A stretch of 52,114 bases of DNA from CALCTE01 sp045585835. GTDB taxonomy: Bacteria; Bacillota; Clostridia; Oscillospirales; CAG-272. Below are positions 1-8,186 of the stretch, one piece after another. The position numbers and the translations under genes are program-made. The stretch covers positions 1 through 52,114 of the forward strand of contig JAZMZG010000036.1 in assembly GCA_045585835.1 (NCBI GenBank). Reading direction: 5' to 3'. The stretch's first letter is position 1; each line of letters opens with the position of its first letter. The notes below the pieces were generated by a model, which saw only the letters and a program-made list of their open reading frames with translations, was not told where the DNA came from and searched no databases.

Positions 1-68
1 TACAAACTAATCTTCTCTTCATGTTGTTCAATTTTCAATGTCCAAACCGCTCCCCCCTCACAGGGAGC
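1..68 (-). promoter_or_regulatory. probable rRNA operon leader, running off the left edge
   Basis: Read on the minus strand, the transcript from the promoter at 75-103 begins with a stable hairpin (GCTCCC paired with GGGAGC, 49-68). It then has a TTGAAAATTGAACAAC stretch (23-38) of the kind found in leaders and spacers of Firmicutes rRNA operons, where it serves as a boxA-like antitermination region. No reading frame with a ribosome binding site follows. The inferred downstream gene, a 16S rRNA, lies outside the window, so the assignment rests on leader resemblance and promoter strength only. Confidence 0.6.
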
Positions 69-74
69 TTTGTT

Positions 75-103
75 AGTATATCTCTTTTTTCTCCCTTTGT
101 CAA
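75..103 (-). promoter_or_regulatory. strong sigma-A promoter, probably rrn
   Basis: On the minus strand there is a perfect -35 TTGACA (98-103) and a -10 TATACT (75-80) separated by 17 bases. The promoter directs transcription leftward, away from clpX, into the rRNA-type leader. The region immediately upstream is A/T-rich with A-tracts, as expected of an UP element. The stretch 104-232 between this promoter and the clpX terminator holds no gene that I can support. Confidence 0.75.
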
Positions 104-232
104 TACCTTTTTTGAAAATTTTTCATTTTTTTTGCTTTTCGGCAACTATTACAAAACCGTCTTGCTTTTTTATACCAAAATGTTGATTTTGACGAAGAAA
201 ATATCGCTTTTTGACGGTTTTTAACAAAAGAA

Positions 233-265
233 TTCGCACAAAGCAATTCTCTTGCCTTGTGCGAA
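233..265 (-). terminator. terminator after clpX
   Basis: A long hairpin lies just beyond the clpX stop: a 9-bp outer stem (TTCGCACAA with TTGTGCGAA), one mismatch, then a GCAA/TTGC inner stem with a five-base loop. On the minus strand it is followed by TTCTTTTGTT. It ends the tig-clpP-clpX transcript before the rrn-type promoter. Confidence 0.8.
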
Positions 266-282
266 TAAAACTTTTTTAAAAA

Positions 283-1515
283 TTATTTTTTCTTTTTTAC
301 AAACTTCGGCGACTTTTTATCCGTCACACATTCCTTTGTAATAATAACTTTTTCGACGTTTTCCATAGACGGAAGCTCATACATTAAAGGAAGCATCACT
401 TCTTCTATGATGGAACGCAGTCCTCTTGCGCCGGTCTTACGCTCTATAGCCTTATCCGCTATCGCCTCAAGAGCTTCTTTTTTGAATTCAAGCTCTGCGC
501 CATCCATCCTCAAAAGCTCACTGTATTGCTTAACGATTGCGTTCTTCGGCTCTGTAAGTATCCTTATAAGCGCATCCTTATCGAGCTCATCGAGCGCCAC
601 CGTTACGGGCATTCTGCCGACAAGCTCGGGTATAAGTCCGTACTTGACGATATCTGCGGAAGTGACGCTTTTTAATATATTCTCCTTGCTCTTTTCCGCC
701 TTTGTCTGCACGCTTGCGCCGAATCCCATTACCTGATTGCCGTTTCGGCGCTCTATGATATCGGTGATTCCGTCAAATGCTCCGCCGAGAATGAAGAGTA
801 TATTAGAGGTATCTATTTGGATAAACTCTTGATTCGGGTGCTTTCTGCCGCCCTGCGGAGGTACGTTCGACACCGTGCCCTCGACTATTTTTAAAAGCGC
901 CTGCTGTACACCCTCTCCGGACACGTCACGCGTTATCGAACGGTTTTCGCTTCTTCTTGATATCTTATCTATCTCGTCTACGTAGATAATACCCTTTTGC
1001 GCAAGCTCTACGTCATAATTTGCCGCTTGTATGAGCTTCAAGAGTATATTCTCTACGTCCTCGCCTACATATCCCGCTTCCGTCAAAGTGGTTGCGTCGG
1101 CAATTGCAAACGGTACGTTAAGAACCCTCGCAAGCGACTGCGCAAGTAAGGTCTTTCCGACGCCCGTGGGCCCTACCAAAAGAATGTTGCTCTTTTGTAT
1201 TTCCACGTCGCTCTTATCCTTACTGTTTATCCTCTTGTAGTGGTTATATACGGCGACCGCAAGCGACTTTTTCGCATCGTCCTGACCGATTACGTACTTA
1301 TCCAAGAATTCCTTTATCTCTACGGGCTTCGTAAGCTCAAGCTCGGCGCTTTTTTCCTTTATCTTTGCGGACTTTGGGGCGCCTTGGTGCATCATTTGAT
1401 GACAAAGGTCAACGCAGTCGTTACATATATAGAAATCCTGCGCTATCATTATGAGAGATTTGGTTTCCCTCTCGCTTCTGCCGCATACGTTACAAGAAAT
1501 TTTTGTATCCGACAT
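283..1515 (-). CDS. clpX: ClpX, ATP-dependent unfoldase subunit of ClpXP
   Basis: Hexameric AAA+ unfoldase that recognises substrates and feeds them to ClpP in the cytoplasm. The 410 residues match the usual length. The N-terminal zinc domain has cysteines 8, 11, 31 and 34. Walker A GPTGVGKT is at 115-122, Walker B with DE at 180-181, and a sensor-2 GARGLR motif lies near the C terminus. The ClpP-docking IGF loop reads MGFG here, a conservative variant. The ATG shares one base with the clpP stop codon (TAATG), with a GGAG ribosome binding site inside the end of clpP, so the two are probably translationally coupled. No CtsR-type heptads are seen upstream of tig, clpP or clpX, unlike the clpC operon in this window. 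Confidence 0.97.
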   Translation of the reverse strand: MSDTKISCNVCGRSERETKSLIMIAQDFYICNDCVDLCHQMMHQGAPKSAKIKEKSAELELTKPVEIKEFLDKYVIGQDDAKKSLAVAVYNHYKRINSKDKSDVEIQKSNILLVGPTGVGKTLLAQSLARVLNVPFAIADATTLTEAGYVGEDVENILLKLIQAANYDVELAQKGIIYVDEIDKISRRSENRSITRDVSGEGVQQALLKIVEGTVSNVPPQGGRKHPNQEFIQIDTSNILFILGGAFDGITDIIERRNGNQVMGFGASVQTKAEKSKENILKSVTSADIVKYGLIPELVGRMPVTVALDELDKDALIRILTEPKNAIVKQYSELLRMDGAELEFKKEALEAIADKAIERKTGARGLRSIIEEVMLPLMYELPSMENVEKVIITKECVTDKKSPKFVKKKK

Positions 1516-2099
1516 TATGCTCTTTTCTCCATAACCTTGTCTATAATTCCGTAGTCAAGAGCTTCTTTTGCGCTCATAAAGTTATCTCTTTCGGTGTCCT
1601 TTACGATTTCTTTATAGCTCTTGCCCGTTTTTTCGGCAAGTATCTTATTCATCTTTTCCTTAGTGCGCAAGATATGCTCTGCGTGTATCTGAATGTCACT
1701 TGCCTGTCCTTGATAACCGCCGAGAGGCTGATGTATCATTATCTCGCTGTTGGGCAGAGCGTATCTTTTGCCCTTTGCACCCGCGGCAAGTAAAAACGCA
1801 CCCATTGAAGCCGCCATGCCTACGCATATAGTGGATACGTCACATTTGATGTAGTTCATAGTGTCGTAGATCGCCATTCCGGCAGATATACTGCCACCGG
1901 GGCTGTTTATATAGAAGGATATATCCTTATCGGGATCTTGCGCTTCAAGATAAAGAAGCTGTGCTACGACGAGGCTTGCAGTAGCATCGTTTACCTCATC
2001 TGACAAAAAGATTATTCTGTCGTTTAAAAGTCTTGAGTAAATGTCGTACGAGCGTTCTCCTCTGCTTGTCTGCTCTACTACCATTGGTACGAGTGCCAT
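1515..2099 (-). CDS. clpP: ClpP, ATP-dependent Clp protease proteolytic subunit
   Basis: Serine peptidase (family S14) that forms the 14-subunit degradation chamber used by ClpX and by ClpC, which is also encoded in this window. The catalytic triad is visible as Ser98 (GMAASMGA), His123 (MIHQPLGG) and Asp172 (DTERDN). At 194 residues it is full length with no long propeptide. The start has an AAAGGAG ribosome binding site. It lies between tig and clpX on the same strand, a common bacterial order that puts a ribosome-associated chaperone and the ClpXP protease in one transcript. Confidence 0.97.
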   Translation of the reverse strand: MALVPMVVEQTSRGERSYDIYSRLLNDRIIFLSDEVNDATASLVVAQLLYLEAQDPDKDISFYINSPGGSISAGMAIYDTMNYIKCDVSTICVGMAASMGAFLLAAGAKGKRYALPNSEIMIHQPLGGYQGQASDIQIHAEHILRTKEKMNKILAEKTGKSYKEIVKDTERDNFMSAKEALDYGIIDKVMEKRA

Positions 2100-2141
2100 A
2101 ATAATTCTCCTTTCGGCATATTGCGCTTATTTTCGTAATTC

Positions 2142-2175
2142 AAAGCGGGAGCGCCCACGAGGGTGCTCCCGCTTT
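2142..2175 (-). terminator. strong hairpin between tig and clpP
   Basis: GCGGGAGC arms enclose a CACCC/GGGCG extension and a short loop, giving about 12 paired bases. On the minus strand it is followed only by TTTGAATT, so it is a weak or partial terminator, or an RNA-processing site, that could lower clpP-clpX expression relative to tig. On the plus strand the same hairpin is followed by TTTTT, but no plus-strand gene ends here. Confidence 0.6.
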
Positions 2176-2200
2176 TTCGGGGAGACTTGCTCCCTAATTT

Positions 2201-3739
2201 TTATTCTGCTTTCTCAGTCTTCTTTGCAGTTGTCTTCTTTGCTGTGGTTGTTTTAGCAGTCGTGCTCTTTGCAGCAGTTTTCTTTGCCGCAGGTTTTTCT
2301 TCGCCTTCTGCAGTCGTCTTCTTCGCACAGGTCTTCTTTTCCGCAGGCTTTTCTTCACCCTCAGCAGTCGTCTTCTTTGCTGTGGTTTTCTTTGCCGCGG
2401 GCTTTTGTTCACCTTCAGCCGCCTTTTCTGCCGTCTTCTTTGCTGCGGGCTTCTTTGCCTTTGCTGCGGTAATGGTTGCCTTTTCCTTTACGAAATCAGC
2501 GGCAACCTTTAAGAGAAGGTCCTTCTTCATAAGGTCGGGTGCAAAGCTTGCCTTTATCTTCTCAACGTCAATGTTATACATCTCGGAGAGCTTCTTATAC
2601 TCTTCTTCAAGCTTCTCGTCGCTTACTTCAAGGTTTTCCTTTTCGGCAATCTTCTCGAATGCAAGGCGGAGCTTTACCTGTCGCTCTGCATTAGGCTTGA
2701 ACTGTGCCTTTACGTCTTCGATCTTCTGACCCGTATACTTGAGGTAGGTCTCAAAGTCAAGACCCTGTGCTCTCATATTTTGGTCGTATTCGTAGAGCAT
2801 ATTTTCAACTTCGTTGTCGATCATAGCATCGGGTATCTCGCCCTCAAGCTTTTCAACGAGAGCGTCTGCGAGCCGGCCTTCAACTTCGTTCATAGCTCTG
2901 TCTTCGTTTCTCTTCTCCATTTTTGCCTTAAGGTCTGCTTTATATTCAGCAAGAGTATCAAATTCGGATACGTCCTTTGCAAATTCGTCATCCTCTGCGG
3001 GAAGCTCGGAGAAGGTTATAGCGTGAATAACAGTCTTGAAAGTAGCATCCTTGCCTGCAAGTTCTTTTGCATGATATTCCTCGGGGAACTTAACGTTTAC
3101 GTCAAATGCCTCGTCGATCTTCTTGCCGACTATCTGATCCTCAAATCCCGGGATAAACTGTCCGCTTCCAAGCTTTAAGCTGTGGTTTTCACCCTTGCCG
3201 CCTTCGAATGCTACGCCGTCAACGAAGCCTTCGTAGTCGATCTTAACCGTATCGCCCATCTGTGCGGCTCTGTCGGTGATCTCAACTTCTCTTGCGTTTC
3301 TCTCGCGAACGTGCATTATCTCGTGCTCGACCTGCTCGTCGGTAACGGGGATAACTTTCTTCTCCGCCTTGATTCCAACGTAATCGTTTATCTCGACCTC
3401 GGGCTTTACGTAAACCTTTGCCTTCAAAACAACGTCGCCCTCGATGGATTCAATATCGAACTCGGGTCGGCTTACAACTTCGATAGCCGCTTCTTTTACA
3501 GCCGCTTCGTATGCATCGGGCAAAAGCATATCTATAGCTTCCTCATAGAACACTCCCTTACCGTACATCTTCTCGATAAGGCTCTTGGGTGCCTTGCCGG
3601 GACGGTAACCGGGAACGTTTATTTTTCCTGCCTTCTTCTTATAAACTTTGTCAATTGCTCTTTCAAAGCTCTCCTTGTCTATGGAGAACGTAAGCTCCAC
3701 AAGGTTCTTTTCCGTTTTTTCGGATTTGATAAGTGCCAT
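2201..3739 (-). CDS. tig: trigger factor with Lys/Ala/Thr-rich C-terminal tail
   Basis: Ribosome-bound chaperone and peptidyl-prolyl isomerase that meets nascent chains at the exit tunnel. The N-terminal ribosome-binding signature GYRPGKAPKSLIEKMYG is near residues 44-60. An FKBP-type domain covers about 150-240 (GDTVKIDYEGFVDG, FIPGFEDQIVG). The helical chaperone domain runs to about 424. Residues 425-512 are an extra tail built of AAKKT/TAKKT units and TAEGEEKPA repeats. It is strongly basic overall with interspersed acidic EGEE blocks and one cysteine, and resembles histone-H1-like low-complexity tails. Typical trigger factors have about 430 residues and end before this tail. The start has a GGAGG site eight bases upstream. 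Confidence 0.95.
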   Translation of the reverse strand: MALIKSEKTEKNLVELTFSIDKESFERAIDKVYKKKAGKINVPGYRPGKAPKSLIEKMYGKGVFYEEAIDMLLPDAYEAAVKEAAIEVVSRPEFDIESIEGDVVLKAKVYVKPEVEINDYVGIKAEKKVIPVTDEQVEHEIMHVRERNAREVEITDRAAQMGDTVKIDYEGFVDGVAFEGGKGENHSLKLGSGQFIPGFEDQIVGKKIDEAFDVNVKFPEEYHAKELAGKDATFKTVIHAITFSELPAEDDEFAKDVSEFDTLAEYKADLKAKMEKRNEDRAMNEVEGRLADALVEKLEGEIPDAMIDNEVENMLYEYDQNMRAQGLDFETYLKYTGQKIEDVKAQFKPNAERQVKLRLAFEKIAEKENLEVSDEKLEEEYKKLSEMYNIDVEKIKASFAPDLMKKDLLLKVAADFVKEKATITAAKAKKPAAKKTAEKAAEGEQKPAAKKTTAKKTTAEGEEKPAEKKTCAKKTTAEGEEKPAAKKTAAKSTTAKTTTAKKTTAKKTEKAE

Positions 3740-3794
3740 TTAAGGTTCCTCCGTTTTTATATTGCATTTGTTTTTAATATTTTACCAATTTTGC

Positions 3795-3823
3795 ATTATA
3801 CCACATTTTTTTTGCTTTGTAAA
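3795..3823 (-). promoter_or_regulatory. sigma-A promoter of tig-clpP-clpX
   Basis: On the minus strand the -35 is TTTACA (3818-3823) and the -10 is TATAAT (3795-3800), with a 17-base spacer containing an A8 tract. It lies about 55 bases upstream of the tig ATG. No CtsR heptad or CIRCE inverted repeat overlaps it. Confidence 0.75.
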
Positions 3824-3834
3824 CTGTTTTTTAA

Positions 3835-4539
3835 TTATTTTATAAGCATTGGCTTAAAATTTAAGTAATCTGCGGAGCAAAGCGTGAATGATATACCATC
3901 GTAATTGTCCCATAGCCTTGTACCGTCTATTCCGTGCAGATGACCGTAGAAGCATTTTTTGATGCCGTGAGCCTTTAGGACTGATATTATCTCATCGCAG
4001 CGGTAATCGCCGTAGATGGCGGGATAGTGCAAGAATACTATCGGAGCGTCAAGTCCGTTTTCCAATGAAAGCCTCTCCCCCTCTTTTATGGAAAGTTCAA
4101 GCCTTCCGCATTCCCTCGCTATTATCTTTTTGTTATCCGCACCCGCAACCTCTGCATCTAAATACCAACCTCGTGAGCCGCATATAACCGTATCCTCGCA
4201 CACATAGGCATTGTTGAACAGAAAACGTATCTTGTCAAAGCCCATCGCCTTACGGTACTCTTCAAGCTTATTCATCGTGCTCCACCAATAATCGTGGTTG
4301 CCCTTGCCTATTATCTTCATACCGGGGGTGGAATTTAAAAACTCCATGTCGGCGCCGAGCTCTTCAAGCTTCATAGCCCAAGAAATATCTCCGGGCATTA
4401 CAAGCGTATCGTCTTCCGAAAGCTTTTCAAGGTTTATTTTCAATTTTTCCGTATAGTCCGTCCATCTGCCGCCGAAAACGTCCATCGGCTTTTTCGCTTC
4501 AAGCGAAAGGTGCGGGTCGGACAAGGTATATATTGCCAT
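3835..4539 (-). CDS. metallophosphoesterase, YkuE/SbcD-like fold
   Basis: A 234-residue calcineurin-like phosphoesterase. The metal-binding motif series is complete: SDPHLS near residue 7 (D-x-H), GDISWAM near 50, GNHDYWW near 80, a histidine in LHYPAIYGD near 170, and GHLHG near 198. These coordinate two metal ions for phosphoester hydrolysis. There is no signal peptide or membrane segment, so it is probably cytoplasmic. The substrate cannot be read from the sequence; clostridial homologues are usually annotated only as phosphohydrolases. A GAGG ribosome binding site precedes the ATG. It is divergent from the small DUF1540-like gene and lies upstream of the tig promoter. Confidence 0.85.
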   Translation of the reverse strand: MAIYTLSDPHLSLEAKKPMDVFGGRWTDYTEKLKINLEKLSEDDTLVMPGDISWAMKLEELGADMEFLNSTPGMKIIGKGNHDYWWSTMNKLEEYRKAMGFDKIRFLFNNAYVCEDTVICGSRGWYLDAEVAGADNKKIIARECGRLELSIKEGERLSLENGLDAPIVFLHYPAIYGDYRCDEIISVLKAHGIKKCFYGHLHGIDGTRLWDNYDGISFTLCSADYLNFKPMLIK

Positions 4540-4615
4540 AAAATAACCTCGTTTTTTAGAATAAATCCCTTAACTTATGCCAAACATATCATTACTTCAA
4601 CAAAGGAGAACGTCT

Positions 4616-4807
4616 ATGAATCTTTTTAACTACAGTAAAAACGATGAACCCGAACACATCAAAGGCATCTATTGCAACGTAAAAAATTGCGTACACCACG
4701 ACGGAGACGGTTACTGCACCGCAAACAAGATAAACATCGGTCCTTCTTTTGCAACAAACTGTACGGATACGGTATGTTCAACATTCAAGCAGAAAAACTA
4801 CGGCTAA
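4616..4807 (+). CDS. small Cys-rich protein, DUF1540-like
   Basis: A 63-residue protein with CNVKNCVHHDGDGYCTA and a second pair of cysteines (NCTDTVCSTF). This matches the DUF1540 family of small clostridial proteins in spacing, C-x4-C-x7-C followed by two C-terminal cysteines, and is thought to bind a metal. The function is unknown. The chosen ATG follows an AAAGGAG ribosome binding site. A longer in-frame extension upstream (from 4577) has no such site. It is the only plus-strand gene in the first 35 kb and is flanked by oppositely transcribed genes. Confidence 0.8.
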   Translation: MNLFNYSKNDEPEHIKGIYCNVKNCVHHDGDGYCTANKINIGPSFATNCTDTVCSTFKQKNYG

Positions 4808-4811
4808 ATTG

Positions 4812-4828
4812 CGGAGCATATCGCTCCG
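4812..4828. terminator. weak bidirectional hairpin between the DUF1540-like gene and thrC
   Basis: CGGAGC-ATATC-GCTCCG forms a 6-bp stem between two convergent genes. A short TTTAC follows on the plus strand and CAATTTAG on the minus strand. It is the only candidate terminator for either gene in the 29-base gap. Confidence 0.4.
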
Positions 4829-4836
4829 TTTACATA

Positions 4837-6312
4837 TCATATACTTTTGAGAACTTCTTTTGCCATCGTATCCTTATCGATGCTCTTTGTGAATCTGACC
4901 TTTCTTTCGCCGATATTTGCAAGAGGTGCCGGTATCTTTACGTTTGTGAGCTTATAAAGGTCATCGAGTGCCGCAAGTGAGCTTTCACTCTTTTTACCCG
5001 TGAGTGAATAGTATACGTTATCCGCAAACTTATAGGGGCTTGCGGTGGATACTACGAGCATTTTTGTGTCATCGTTTGTATCTTCGATATATTTTCTTGC
5101 ACAGTAAAGCGCAACTGCCGTATGCGTATCGGAAAGATATGCGCTTTCTTCGTAGGTCTTTTTAATTGTATCTGCGGTGTTTTCCTCGTCACAATAATAT
5201 CCCGCAAAGCTCTCTTTAAGCTTTGCAAGAGTGTCCGTATCTACAACGTAGCGTCCGTTTTCCGAAAGCTCCTTCATATAGCCTGCGGTCTTCTCGCTTC
5301 CTACGGAAAGATAGAGATACCTTTCGAGGTTTGATGAGATAAGGATATCCATAGAGGGTGACATCGTGAGGTGGAACTCTCTGTTTCTGTCATAAACGCC
5401 CTCGTTTATGAAATCCGTAAGAATATTATTCTTATTTGATGCACAAACAAGCTTCTTTACGGGAAGTCCCATTTGTTTTGCTATATATCCCGCAAATATG
5501 TTACCGAAGTTGCCCGTGGGAACGCATACGTTTATCTTCTCGCCAAGCTGTATTCTGCCCGATGCGACCATATCGCAATATGCGGAAAAGTAGTATACTA
5601 TCTGAGGAGAAAGTCTGCCCCAATTTATAGAGTTTGCGCTGGAGAAGAACTTGCCTTTTTCCGAAAGCGCTTTCTTTATTTGTTCGTCTGCAAATATCTT
5701 TTTAACGCCCGTTTGCGCATCGTCAAAGCAACCCTTTATTGCGCATACGTTTACGTTGTCGCCCTCTTGAGTTGCCATTTGAAGTTTCTGTACGGTCGAA
5801 ACGCCGTTTTCGGGATAGAACACCATTATTCTTGTGCCGGGAACGTTCTTATATCCCTCAAGAGCCGCTTTTCCCGTATCGCCCGAAGTGGCAACAAGTA
5901 TAAATGCTTCGCCCTTTTCGTTCGTTTTCACGAGCGCCTGCGAAAGAAGCGTGGGGCATATCTGAAGCGCCATATCCTTAAATGCGGCTGTAGGGCCGTG
6001 CCAAAGCTCAAGCACGCAAAGGCTCTCGTCCAAATTCACAACGGGAGCTGCCGCCGTATCAAATTTGCCGCCCTCGTATGCAAAGCGTGCGGCATGCGAA
6101 AGCTCGTCCTTCGTGTAATCGTCAAGAAAGAGCGAAAGCACTTTAACTGCTCGTTCGGAGTAAGAAAGGGGCATAAGCTCCTTTATGAAATCCATATCGA
6201 CGGAAGGCAAGCCTTCGGGCATAAAAAGTCCGCCGTCGCCCGCTATGCCTTTTTTGATTGCGGTTGCGGAAAGTACCCTCTCGTCACTTCCTCTTGTGCT
6301 TACATAATACAT
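4837..6312 (-). CDS. thrC: threonine synthase
   Basis: PLP enzyme converting O-phospho-L-homoserine to threonine, the last step of threonine synthesis. The 491-residue length and the TAAFKDMALQ motif (PLP lysine near residue 112), ATSGDTGKAALEG phosphate-binding loop and SINWGRLSPQIVYYF motif identify the longer class of threonine synthases. Neither hom nor thrB is nearby. It is preceded by the M19 dipeptidase with a 25-base gap, so it may be the last gene of the lepB-rbgA-rnhB-yraN string. There is no T-box or threonine-attenuator-like leader in that gap. Confidence 0.96.
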   Translation of the reverse strand: MYYVSTRGSDERVLSATAIKKGIAGDGGLFMPEGLPSVDMDFIKELMPLSYSERAVKVLSLFLDDYTKDELSHAARFAYEGGKFDTAAAPVVNLDESLCVLELWHGPTAAFKDMALQICPTLLSQALVKTNEKGEAFILVATSGDTGKAALEGYKNVPGTRIMVFYPENGVSTVQKLQMATQEGDNVNVCAIKGCFDDAQTGVKKIFADEQIKKALSEKGKFFSSANSINWGRLSPQIVYYFSAYCDMVASGRIQLGEKINVCVPTGNFGNIFAGYIAKQMGLPVKKLVCASNKNNILTDFINEGVYDRNREFHLTMSPSMDILISSNLERYLYLSVGSEKTAGYMKELSENGRYVVDTDTLAKLKESFAGYYCDEENTADTIKKTYEESAYLSDTHTAVALYCARKYIEDTNDDTKMLVVSTASPYKFADNVYYSLTGKKSESSLAALDDLYKLTNVKIPAPLANIGERKVRFTKSIDKDTMAKEVLKSI

Positions 6313-6337
6313 AACTTTGTCCTCGTATCTTTAGATT

Positions 6338-7240
6338 TTATTTTAAACTTCTTTTGAAAAAATTATATGCGTTATTGTAAAATACGTCATCGGCAATAAC
6401 CGAAGGCAGTACGTCATAGAGCTTTTTCATATCCTCAATGCCGCATATCCCACGTGGCAGTTTTTCCGTACCGTCAAAATCCGCTCCGATGCATACGGCT
6501 TCTCTTCCCATAAGGTTTATCGCATACTCTATATGGCGCACGGCGTCATCTATTCTTGCGCCATTTGAAAAATAGTCCTTATTTAAATGCTCGCCGACCA
6601 AATTTACACCTATACAACCGCCGATGGTCGCAAGCGCTCTTGCGTGTTCATCGCTTAAATTTCTGCGTATTCCGCATAACGTGCGAAAGCAGCTGTGCGA
6701 TGCCAAAACGGAAAGTGACGTGGTACGTGATATATCCAAAACTTCTCCCGTCGCCTTGTCCGATAGATGCGAAACGTCGACTATAATGCCCTTTTCGGCG
6801 CATATCTCGCAGACCGTCTTACCGAAATGGGTAAGTCCCACGTCGGTGTCGTATGCCCCGCCTATACAGCTTTCGCCTTCCCACGTAAGCGTTATAAGGC
6901 GTACGCCGCTTTTGTAAAGAAGCTCTATTCTTCTCTCGTCGCCCTCAAGAAGCCCCGTGCCCTCAACGGATATTATCGCACCGTTTTTCGTTAGATTTTC
7001 TCTATCCGTTACTATACTCGGAAATTCAAAAAAGCTTTTTGCGTATTCAAGCACATCAAAAAATCTTGAAAAATTTTCTTTATCGCTTCTTTCGGGATTT
7101 GACCATATCGCATATACTTGCTTTTCGGGGGAAAATACAGTGCGCCTTTTCCCGTCCGTATGAAGAGAATTTTCAAAATAGCTCTCTTTTCTCTCATACA
7201 TCTCGTAAAGTGTATCACAATGTAAATCAAAATATTTCAT
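6338..7240 (-). CDS. membrane dipeptidase-type enzyme (peptidase family M19)
   Basis: A 300-residue zinc dipeptidase of the renal-dipeptidase fold. Metal-ligand motifs are present: FDLHCDT at residues 4-10 (H-x-D), the glutamate in ISVEGTG near 112, DVSHLSD near 155, ASHSCFRTLCGIRRN near 180 and IGADFDG near 254. No signal peptide is seen, so it is probably cytoplasmic and may process D- or L-amino-acid dipeptides, possibly from cell-wall turnover; the substrate is inferred. It starts two bases after the yraN stop, without an obvious ribosome binding site, so translation is probably coupled. Confidence 0.88.
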   Translation of the reverse strand: MKYFDLHCDTLYEMYERKESYFENSLHTDGKRRTVFSPEKQVYAIWSNPERSDKENFSRFFDVLEYAKSFFEFPSIVTDRENLTKNGAIISVEGTGLLEGDERRIELLYKSGVRLITLTWEGESCIGGAYDTDVGLTHFGKTVCEICAEKGIIVDVSHLSDKATGEVLDISRTTSLSVLASHSCFRTLCGIRRNLSDEHARALATIGGCIGVNLVGEHLNKDYFSNGARIDDAVRHIEYAINLMGREAVCIGADFDGTEKLPRGICGIEDMKKLYDVLPSVIADDVFYNNAYNFFKRSLK

Positions 7241-7242
7241 AA

Positions 7243-7596
7243 TTAAAAAGCATTTATAATATGTTCGGTGACCTTAAAGCCTATTTTTCCGATAGATACG
7301 CACAGCACGTCAAAACGAGTCTGCAACGTGCGGTATTTATTATTGCAGATCTGCATATAACGCATCGCCGCAAAGCGTAGGTGCTTTTCCTTTTGATGCG
7401 TCACCGCCTCCATAGGAGAAACAAGACCGCCATTACGTCTTGCCTTAACCTCTACAAAAACAAGGAACTTGCCCTTTTTCATCACAAGGTCTATCTCGCC
7501 GCCCTTTACGGTGAAGTTGCGGCAAACGGGTCTATAGCCACGCAACATAAGCCAAATCATAGCATAGCGTTCGCTTTTGTATCCGATATTTCTCAT
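7243..7596 (-). CDS. yraN: YraN/UPF0102 family putative endonuclease
   Basis: A 117-residue protein of the UPF0102 family with a Holliday-junction-resolvase-like nuclease fold. It shows the core GGEIDLVMKKGKFLVFVEVKARRNG, in which the acidic GEIDL and the VEVKAR residues correspond to a D-ExK nuclease site. The biological role is unproven. The start chosen here gives a four-base ATGA overlap with rnhB and the family-typical N terminus. A longer frame beginning at 7638 would overlap rnhB by 46 bases. The yraN-rnhB neighbourhood is conserved in many Firmicutes. Confidence 0.88.
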   Translation of the reverse strand: MRNIGYKSERYAMIWLMLRGYRPVCRNFTVKGGEIDLVMKKGKFLVFVEVKARRNGGLVSPMEAVTHQKEKHLRFAAMRYMQICNNKYRTLQTRFDVLCVSIGKIGFKVTEHIINAF

Positions 7597-8186
7597 TTTA
7601 ATATCTTCGTCAAAAAGCTCATTCTGTGCTCGGGGCAAGGCCCGTACTCGATAAGAGCTTCCCTATGCTGTTTTGTTCCGTATCCCTTATGCTTTGCAAA
7701 AGCATATTCGGGGTATTTTTTATCAAGCTCGTCAAGGTATCTGTCACGGCTGACCTTTGCAAGTATCGACGCCGCCGCAATATTCGGGGAAAGCGCATCG
7801 CCGCCTATCACGGTTTTGGCACATACGGGAAAACCCCTTGCAATATTTCCGTCCACAAGCACTATATCGGGCTTTATGGATAGCGCATTTACCGCATCCA
7901 CCATAGCTTTTTGAGATGCGGAAAGTATATCCGTCTTTTCAATGGTTTCAACATCACAAGATGCTATAGCATACGCAAGTGCCTTTTCACATATCTCGTC
8001 AAAAAGCTTTTCTCGCTTCTTGGCAGAAAGCTTTTTTGAGTCGTTTAAGCCCTCGATCTCAAGCCCTACGGGCAATATGACCGCAGCAGCATACACGGGT
8101 CCTGCAAGTGGGCCTCTGCCCGCCTCATCCGTACCTGCTATTACATTATATTCGCAAAGCAAGGAATTTTCTATAATATATTCCAT
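7593..8186 (-). CDS. rnhB: ribonuclease HII
   Basis: Cleaves RNA in RNA-DNA hybrids and initiates removal of misincorporated ribonucleotides. The 197 residues include the catalytic signature GTDEAGRGPLAGPVYAAAV near residue 19 (Asp and Glu), VLVDGN near 108, and AAASILAKVSRDRYLDE near 135. The start shares a base with the rbgA stop (TGATG). An in-frame extension of 51 codons to 8339 lies entirely within rbgA and does not resemble the family. It ends in an ATGA overlap with yraN. Confidence 0.95.
   Translation of the reverse strand: MEYIIENSLLCEYNVIAGTDEAGRGPLAGPVYAAAVILPVGLEIEGLNDSKKLSAKKREKLFDEICEKALAYAIASCDVETIEKTDILSASQKAMVDAVNALSIKPDIVLVDGNIARGFPVCAKTVIGGDALSPNIAAASILAKVSRDRYLDELDKKYPEYAFAKHKGYGTKQHREALIEYGPCPEHRMSFLTKILK

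Noticed and set aside
21..224. 67-codon plus-strand frame at the left edge
   Set aside because: It is low-complexity, phenylalanine-rich sequence from a T-rich region that reads through the minus-strand promoter and leader. It has no ribosome binding site.
2201..2470. Possibility that the trigger factor tail is a separate DNA-binding gene or a frameshift artefact
   Set aside because: The frame is continuous with the chaperone domain, there is no internal ribosome binding site and the repeats keep the reading frame throughout.
3182..3868. Long plus-strand open frame (228 codons) opposite tig, and similar long frames opposite rplS/rplQ (9654-10427), rplB (22902-23618) and thrC (5473-6357)
   Set aside because: Each lies antisense to a confidently identified gene, has no ribosome binding site or recognisable domain, and has a cysteine/phenylalanine-rich composition typical of antisense readings.
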